Notes under the pieces: generated by a model | Database searches by the model: none | The model's input: the letters and a program-made list of their open reading frames with translations, nothing else | Told to the model about the DNA's origin: nothing | Position numbers and translations under genes: made by a program | Shown here: in pieces, positions 24,380-27,911 of the stretch | Layout of the letters: each line of letters opens with the position of its first letter | Numbering within the stretch: the stretch's first letter is position 1 | Source: HGM13233 sp900762805 | GTDB taxonomy: Bacteria > Bacillota > Clostridia > Oscillospirales > Ruminococcaceae | Direction of reading: 5' to 3' | Assembly (NCBI GenBank): GCA_937993755.1 | Contig: CALKMA010000009.1 | Span: forward strand, 1-27,911 | Length of the DNA stretch: 27,911 nt

Positions 24380-24418
24380 GCCGGTTGTTTTGGGAAAATT
24401 TTCTCAAAACAGCCGGCT
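24372..24418 (-). terminator. Terminator of the XRE-TPR gene
   Basis: A long hairpin with arms AGCCGGCT and AGCCGGTT and inner TTTTG/CAAAA pairs (24379-24418), followed on the minus strand by TGTTTTTGG. It precedes, and slightly overlaps, the MFS promoter. Confidence 0.7.
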
Positions 24419-24432
24419 GAAATGGCGAAAAA

Positions 24433-25623
24433 TCAGTTTTTGGGGAAAGTGTGCAGATAGTTGACGCCGGAGAACTCGCAGGCCAGCTGATAGGCCTGCT
24501 TATACTGCCGTCGGGCGACGTACCACTCCATCACCCATGGCAGGTGGAAGGTGGCGTAGCCGATGGGCAGCGCGCGGCGCAGCTCCTCAAAGGTGCCGAG
24601 CAGCAGCTCGCCGTAGGCCGGCTGCTCAAGGTAATCGCTATGCAGCAGGCGGAAGCGCACGAGGGCCAGCATGGCGCCGGCCAGCGCCGGCGGCGGATAG
24701 TCGCACGTGAGCTGCTCGGCCCGGTCGAGCGCCCGCAGCGCACCGGCGCGGTCGCCCAGCTTTTCACAGCAAACGGCCAGCTTGTGCAGCGCCATCGGGC
24801 CGGGCTGTTCGAGCGACGAAAAATAGGCGTGTGCCTGCCGGTATTCGCCGGCCTCAAGCTGTGCCGAGGCACGGTTGTATTCGATAGTCTCCAGCATCTC
24901 GGTCTGGCCGAGCGCCACGGCCAAGCGGCGGGCAACGGTGTAGGCCTCCTCCATCTGCCGGGGCATCAGCAGATTGCAGTAGCTGTTGCCGGTGTAGGAC
25001 ATGGCCGCCAGCATGAGGTAGGCCTGTCCGGCGCGCGCGGCGCGGTCGTAGCTCTGGCTGAGCAGCGGGAGCGCCGCATAATATTCTCCCTTTTCATAGG
25101 CCTCGATGCCGGCCTGCAGCAGAAAATAATCGGTCGGCTGCCATTCGGACGCCTGCCGCGCCTGCCCCTGCAGCAGAAGATAGAGCGCCGTCTGGCGGGC
25201 GTCAAAGAGGCCGGCCCACGAGGGATCGATGGCCGAGACGTCCCGGCTGTGGGCGGCGGCGAGCAGCAGCGCGTCGGCGCACCAAAGGCTGTAGGAAAGC
25301 TGAGGCAGCAGCGCGCTGAAGGCCGGCCATGCATCGGCCAGTGCCTGTTCGTCTCCCGAAAAGAGCAGCTCATACTGCCGTTCGACGGCTTCCCCCAGTT
25401 GGGGAGCTCCGTCGGTGAGGCCGCCGTGCGGCAGATCCAGCCGGTCGAGCAGCAGCGCCAGCACCTCCGGCGAGGCGGCCGCCTGTCCCTGCTCGATCTT
25501 TGAAAGCCATGAGACGGCGCATATGCCCCGGCACAGACCCTCCTGACTCCAATTGCGCTGCAGCCGCGCCCGCCGCAGCCGCAGGCCCAGCAGCTGCGCC
25601 GCTTTTGTTCCAAGCTCTGCCAT
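24433..25623 (-). CDS. XRE-family regulator with TPR-like C-terminal region
   Basis: A 396-residue protein with a GGGAGG site. Residues about 10-65 are a Cro/C1-type HTH (LGLRLRRARLQRNWSQEGL...SWLSKIEQG). The rest consists of helical repeats of the tetratricopeptide type (TDYFLLQAGIEAYEKGEYYAAL, QMEEAYTVARRLAVALG, YNRASAQLEAGEYRQA). This layout occurs in peptide-sensing regulators of the Rgg/PlcR (RRNPP) kind and in other TPR regulators. It probably controls the MFS gene downstream. No pheromone precursor gene is seen next to it, so the sensed signal is open. Confidence 0.85.
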   Translation of the reverse strand: MAELGTKAAQLLGLRLRRARLQRNWSQEGLCRGICAVSWLSKIEQGQAAASPEVLALLLDRLDLPHGGLTDGAPQLGEAVERQYELLFSGDEQALADAWPAFSALLPQLSYSLWCADALLLAAAHSRDVSAIDPSWAGLFDARQTALYLLLQGQARQASEWQPTDYFLLQAGIEAYEKGEYYAALPLLSQSYDRAARAGQAYLMLAAMSYTGNSYCNLLMPRQMEEAYTVARRLAVALGQTEMLETIEYNRASAQLEAGEYRQAHAYFSSLEQPGPMALHKLAVCCEKLGDRAGALRALDRAEQLTCDYPPPALAGAMLALVRFRLLHSDYLEQPAYGELLLGTFEELRRALPIGYATFHLPWVMEWYVARRQYKQAYQLACEFSGVNYLHTFPKN

Positions 25624-25690
25624 GACAGCGCCTCCCTCATATGATTAAGATTTGCAGGCAGCTTTAAGTGTGTCTGCTGAGTTTACTTTA

Positions 25691-25786
25691 CATCGTCAGC
25701 CGGCTTTGGGCTGCCCGTGATACGATGGCTGCAAAGCAGCAGGGTCAGGCTCCGGCACCTCCGGTTGAACCGTAAGGCTGCTTTGC
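25691..25786 (-). promoter_or_regulatory. Structured 5' leader of the XRE-TPR gene
   Basis: On the minus strand the leader holds two long-range stems: GCAAAGCAGC (25777-25786) with GCTGCTTTGC (25731-25740), perfect over 10 bases and enclosing two small hairpins, and CATCGT with ACGATG (25691-25696 and 25722-25727) enclosing CAGCC/GGCTG. It fits no riboswitch family I recognise. Confidence 0.45.
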
Positions 25787-25790
25787 CAAC

Positions 25791-25819
25791 AGTATAGACG
25801 AAACGCCGCCGGTTTGCAA
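25791..25819 (-). promoter_or_regulatory. Promoter of the XRE-TPR gene
   Basis: On the minus strand: TTGCAA (25814-25819), 17-base spacer, TATACT (25791-25796). This gives a leader of about 160 bases. Confidence 0.65.
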
Positions 25820-25828
25820 TGCGGGGTG

Positions 25829-25857
25829 AAAAAACGGCGCCCGCCTGGCGGGCGCCG
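25829..25857 (-). terminator. Terminator of the HicB-like/DinB-like gene
   Basis: A perfect 10-base stem (CGGCGCCCGC with GCGGGCGCCG, loop CTG on plus) followed on the minus strand by a run of six Ts. Confidence 0.9.
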
Positions 25858-25888
25858 CAGCGATCTTGCGGGGAAAAGCCGCATCCTG

Positions 25889-26596
25889 TCACACCCCAAA
25901 GAAAAACGGGTCGGCGAGGACGGCGGAGGGAAAGGCGGCGCGCGCCAGGCGGTACATGGCTCGCGCGTGGATCCTGTCGTGCCAGATAAAACGCCGCAGT
26001 ACCTTGCGCAGCGACCAGATCTCGTCGTAGCTGCCGACACGGGGCGGCGCGGTGAGAAAGCCGGCTGTCTGCTCCAGCATATCAAAGCCTCTCTGGCGGC
26101 ATTCGAGGATGGTGCCGCCGTTGTCCGCCTCCAGCCCCAGCTCGCCGAAGTAATAGGCATTGACATTTTTGGTGTGCTCATACATTTCGGCCGCCGTGCG
26201 CGGAACGGGGCCGTAGAAGGTCTCCCGTGCGGGCAGGCTGCTGTGGGTCTTATCGGGGATGCTTTGGTAGAGTGCGCCGAAATCGGCCGCTGAGCGCAGC
26301 GCCAGCCGCTTGAGCGCCCGGTATTCATCCTCGCACAGCGGCAGGCGCTCGCAGTCAAGGATGATATCGGAATCGGCGTCGCTCACCGTCAGACTGCTGA
26401 CCTTTTCCTGGCAAACAGCCGGCTCAATCGATGCGGGTGCCGGCTGCCCCAGCCACTGGCAGTAGCGGCCGATCTCGTCCGGCAGCTTGTCGAGAGCCTC
26501 TGTCAGTGAGCGGCCGCGGGCGTAGGCCCCTACCTGCTCGACGGCGTATAAAAGCGTGCTGTCGCCGTTGTGCTCCCAGGCGCAGTTGATTTTCAT
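25889..26596 (-). CDS. Two-domain protein: HicB-like N-terminus, DinB-like C-terminus
   Basis: A 235-residue protein. The ATG at 26596 has a strong AGGAGG site. Residues 1-55 (KINCAWEHNGDSTLLYAV...ARGRSLTEALDKLPDEI) resemble the HicB-type fold that ends in a short amphipathic helix. The C-terminal 110 residues resemble the DinB/YfiT four-helix bundle, with a histidine in YEHTKNVNAYYF and a H-x3-H pair in WHDRIHARAMYR that could form the usual metal site. Known DinB-like enzymes include thiol transferases. No HicA toxin neighbours it. Both family calls are from remembered patterns, and the combination looks unusual. Confidence 0.6.
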   Translation of the reverse strand: MKINCAWEHNGDSTLLYAVEQVGAYARGRSLTEALDKLPDEIGRYCQWLGQPAPASIEPAVCQEKVSSLTVSDADSDIILDCERLPLCEDEYRALKRLALRSAADFGALYQSIPDKTHSSLPARETFYGPVPRTAAEMYEHTKNVNAYYFGELGLEADNGGTILECRQRGFDMLEQTAGFLTAPPRVGSYDEIWSLRKVLRRFIWHDRIHARAMYRLARAAFPSAVLADPFFFGV

Positions 26597-26968
26597 GGCG
26601 ATACCTCCTGAAGATGGCCGTTTGCGCCGGCAGGTCGACAGAAAACGGGGAAAAGCATTATGTGACGGGCGGCGCGTTGTACGGCCGTGCCCGACGCGGG
26701 CCGAAGGGGGCGGAGCCGCCCGCGGCAAAAGCAGAGGATCGGCTGTCATGAGCGGTGCCGGCGATTTCCCCTTTCCCCTGCCCCGAAAAGCAGGAAGACG
26801 CCGCGCGGCAAAGAAAAAAGCGGCGCGGAGTCTGCCCCGCACTGCTGCCGGGCGGCATCAGAGCGGGAAAGCGTGCGGCGCGTCCCGCTCTTTCCCGCCG
26901 TCGGTTGAAGGATAAATGCGTAAATGCTCCCGCGCGGCCTTCTGCCCGCCGGAAAAGCCGGCGGATAA
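26597..26968. other. Intergenic region without a clear gene
   Basis: GC-rich, several short hairpins (such as GGGCGG with CGCCC around 26708-26722 and CGCCGG with CCGGCG around 26948-26963). Open frames here lack ribosome binding sites and recognisable products. I see no convincing promoter for the gene to the left. Confidence 0.5.
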
Positions 26969-26998
26969 AACAAAATCCATCCTCGACGAGGATGGATT
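26969..26998 (-). terminator. Terminator of the tRNA operon
   Basis: Arms AATCCATCCT and AGGATGGATT around a short loop, followed on the minus strand by TTGTTTT, just after the tRNA-Glu gene. Confidence 0.85.
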
Positions 26999-27006
26999 GC
27001 CGCCTT

Positions 27007-27081
27007 TGGTGACCCGTACGGGATTTGAACCCATGTTACCGCCGTGAAAGGGCGGTGTCTTAACCACTTGACCAACGGGCC
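27007..27081 (-). tRNA. tRNA-Glu (UUC)
   Basis: A 75-base cloverleaf with the CCA encoded. The acceptor stem GGCCCGT pairs with ACGGGTC, the anticodon loop CTTTCAC gives anticodon UUC, and the T arm holds GGTTCAAATCC. It lies 4 bases after tRNA-Met, so both share one transcript. Confidence 0.97.
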
Positions 27082-27085
27082 GGGA

Positions 27086-27162
27086 TGGTAGCGGCAACTG
27101 GATTCGAACCAGTGACACTCCGGGTATGAACCGAATGCTCTAGCCAACTGAGCTATGCCGCC
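27086..27162 (-). tRNA. tRNA-Met (CAU), elongator type
   Basis: A 77-base cloverleaf with the CCA encoded. The acceptor stem GGCGGCA pairs with TGCCGCT; loop TTCATAC gives anticodon CAU; the D arm is TAGCTCAGTTGG and the T arm GGTTCGAATCC. It lacks the GGG/CCC anticodon stem of initiator tRNA and resembles the Bacillus elongator tRNA-Met. Confidence 0.96.
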
Positions 27163-27177
27163 ATATCAGCGAGATTT

Positions 27178-27206
27178 ATTATACTGTTAAAAAGCCTGTT
27201 TGTCAA
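27178..27206 (-). promoter_or_regulatory. Consensus sigma-A promoter of the tRNA genes
   Basis: On the minus strand: TTGACA (27201-27206), 17-base spacer, TATAAT (27178-27183), a perfect match at both boxes. Confidence 0.95.
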
Positions 27207-27217
27207 CAGAAATTTGC

Positions 27218-27251
27218 AAAAAAACGGCGGGGGGGGGCCGCCCCCCCCCGC
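27218..27251 (-). terminator. GC homopolymer terminator of the hutP-like gene
   Basis: A run of nine Gs (27229-27237) faces a run of nine Cs (27241-27249) around a CCG loop, followed on the minus strand by GCCGTTTTTTT. Confidence 0.7.
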
Positions 27252-27283
27252 ACCCCCTGCCGCCGTCTCCCGTTTCTCCGCGG

Positions 27284-27715
27284 TCAGACCACGCGGTGTC
27301 CCAGCGCGATCGCCACTTCGTTTAAGTGCAGCAGGCCGATGCCGAAGAACATCGCCACCACGATGTGCTCGCCGCTGCGCGCGATACCGATCTTGCCGCC
27401 CACGTTCAGGCCGATCGCCTTGTTCACGATCTGCGTCAGCGCCTCGTGCGTCGCGCCCGCCACGCCGCCCTCTTCCAGATGCGATTCCGTGATCAGCCCC
27501 TCGCGCTTGGCCGCCACCACCGCCCGCTCCACAATCCGCGTCACCGACGTGATGAATTCGCCGCCGCAGTCCACCGCCGCGCACAAAATCTCCGGCTGCA
27601 TCTCCGCCTTGAGCGCCTTTTCTTCCTCCCGCGTCCGCGACAGCGCCATCATCACCGCCGCCCGCGCCACGTTGCGGCTGTCGTTCGGAATGTGTCCCGC
27701 GTTAAATTCCGTCAT
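27284..27715 (-). CDS. HutP-family protein
   Basis: A 143-residue protein. The ATG at 27715 follows an AAGGAG site. It matches the clostridial HutP family: RNVARAAVMMALSRTREEE, CAAVDCGGEF, SVTRIVERAVVAAKREG, EGGVAGATHEAL, KAIGLNVGGKIGIARSGEH and the ending ALGHRVV. HutP of Bacillus is an RNA-binding antiterminator activated by histidine and divalent metal ions. No histidine-utilisation genes are present here, so the target and ligand of this version may be different. It is followed by the tRNA pair. Confidence 0.85.
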   Translation of the reverse strand: MTEFNAGHIPNDSRNVARAAVMMALSRTREEEKALKAEMQPEILCAAVDCGGEFITSVTRIVERAVVAAKREGLITESHLEEGGVAGATHEALTQIVNKAIGLNVGGKIGIARSGEHIVVAMFFGIGLLHLNEVAIALGHRVV

Positions 27716-27911
27716 ATTCCCGTCTCCTTCCGTGCTGCCCTTGCTTCCAATTTCCTTGCCGCTGTAAATAATTCGAACCCGTTCCCCGGCTCCCCTGTCT
27801 CCCCTGTACCCGTAGGGTGAGCGCAGCGGACTGAGGGGTTGCCGCCGGGTAGGGGGCAAGGGGGAGGGCAGGCGCCCTCCCCCAATCCCCTCGGTAGGTG
27901 TCGGGAGGGCC
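27716..27911. other. Intergenic end of window with palindromic repeat
   Basis: No gene is seen. It contains GCGCAGCGGACTGAGGGG-like sequence (about 27822-27839) of a kind I recall as a dispersed intergenic repeat in Clostridia, and a perfect hairpin GGGGGAGGGC with GCCCTCCCCC (27860-27883). No clear promoter for the hutP-like gene is seen. Confidence 0.4.

Noticed and set aside
1..27911. CRISPR arrays, insertion sequences, phage genes
   Set aside because: No regularly spaced direct repeats, transposase or integrase genes, or phage structural genes were seen.

Overview
The window looks like a chromosomal segment of a GC-rich anaerobic member of the Bacillota (class Clostridia, plausibly an Oscillospirales or other gut lineage). 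The evidence is the low-GC-Gram-positive gene neighbourhoods (Asp23-like yloU, fakA, recG; nifS, thiI), Shine-Dalgarno sites close to AGGAGG, textbook sigma-A promoters, a BglG/LicT antitermination system and a Clostridia-type HutP-family protein. The genus is inference.

Accessory left part (1 to about 6850). Positions 1-2240 are visibly AT-rich and encode, all on the minus strand, a 5'-truncated polymorphic-toxin tail, an Imm70-type immunity protein and three tiny membrane proteins. Two of the tiny proteins are paralogues preceded by the same hairpin-bearing sequence. Next come a 579-residue protein with two HTH-like segments near its N-terminus and, divergently transcribed from a short intergenic region with extended -10 promoters, two lipoproteins and a membrane/zinc-ribbon protein. 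Two degenerate duplicate fragments of the lipoprotein genes lie between and after these genes. A very strong terminator at 6857-6906 ends the block. I recognise no described system here; it is the best candidate for something new.

Core block (7111-12594, minus strand). One consensus promoter drives yloU, fakA, recG and a D-Ala-D-Ala carboxypeptidase, with overlapping or nearly abutting genes.

Sugar block (12722-16170, minus strand). A LicT/BglG antiterminator, a glucose-family PTS EIIBC and a divergent ChbG-like deacetylase are controlled by three RAT (ribonucleic antiterminator) sites. Two are in tandem in the licT leader. The third overlaps the licT stop codon and the terminator in front of the PTS gene.

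Plus-strand block (16241-20272). nifS, thiI, cinA and a DUF1294 gene are tightly overlapped behind a near-consensus promoter. NifS and a rhodanese-less ThiI should together make 4-thiouridine in tRNA.

Right part (20310-27911). A possible short terminated transcript is followed by an extracytoplasmic FMN/FAD lipoprotein reductase, a GIY-YIG protein, and an MFS transporter downstream of an XRE-TPR regulator, with a shared motif in front of both. Then come a HicB-like/DinB-like two-domain protein, tRNA-Glu and tRNA-Met behind a perfect promoter, and a HutP-family gene.
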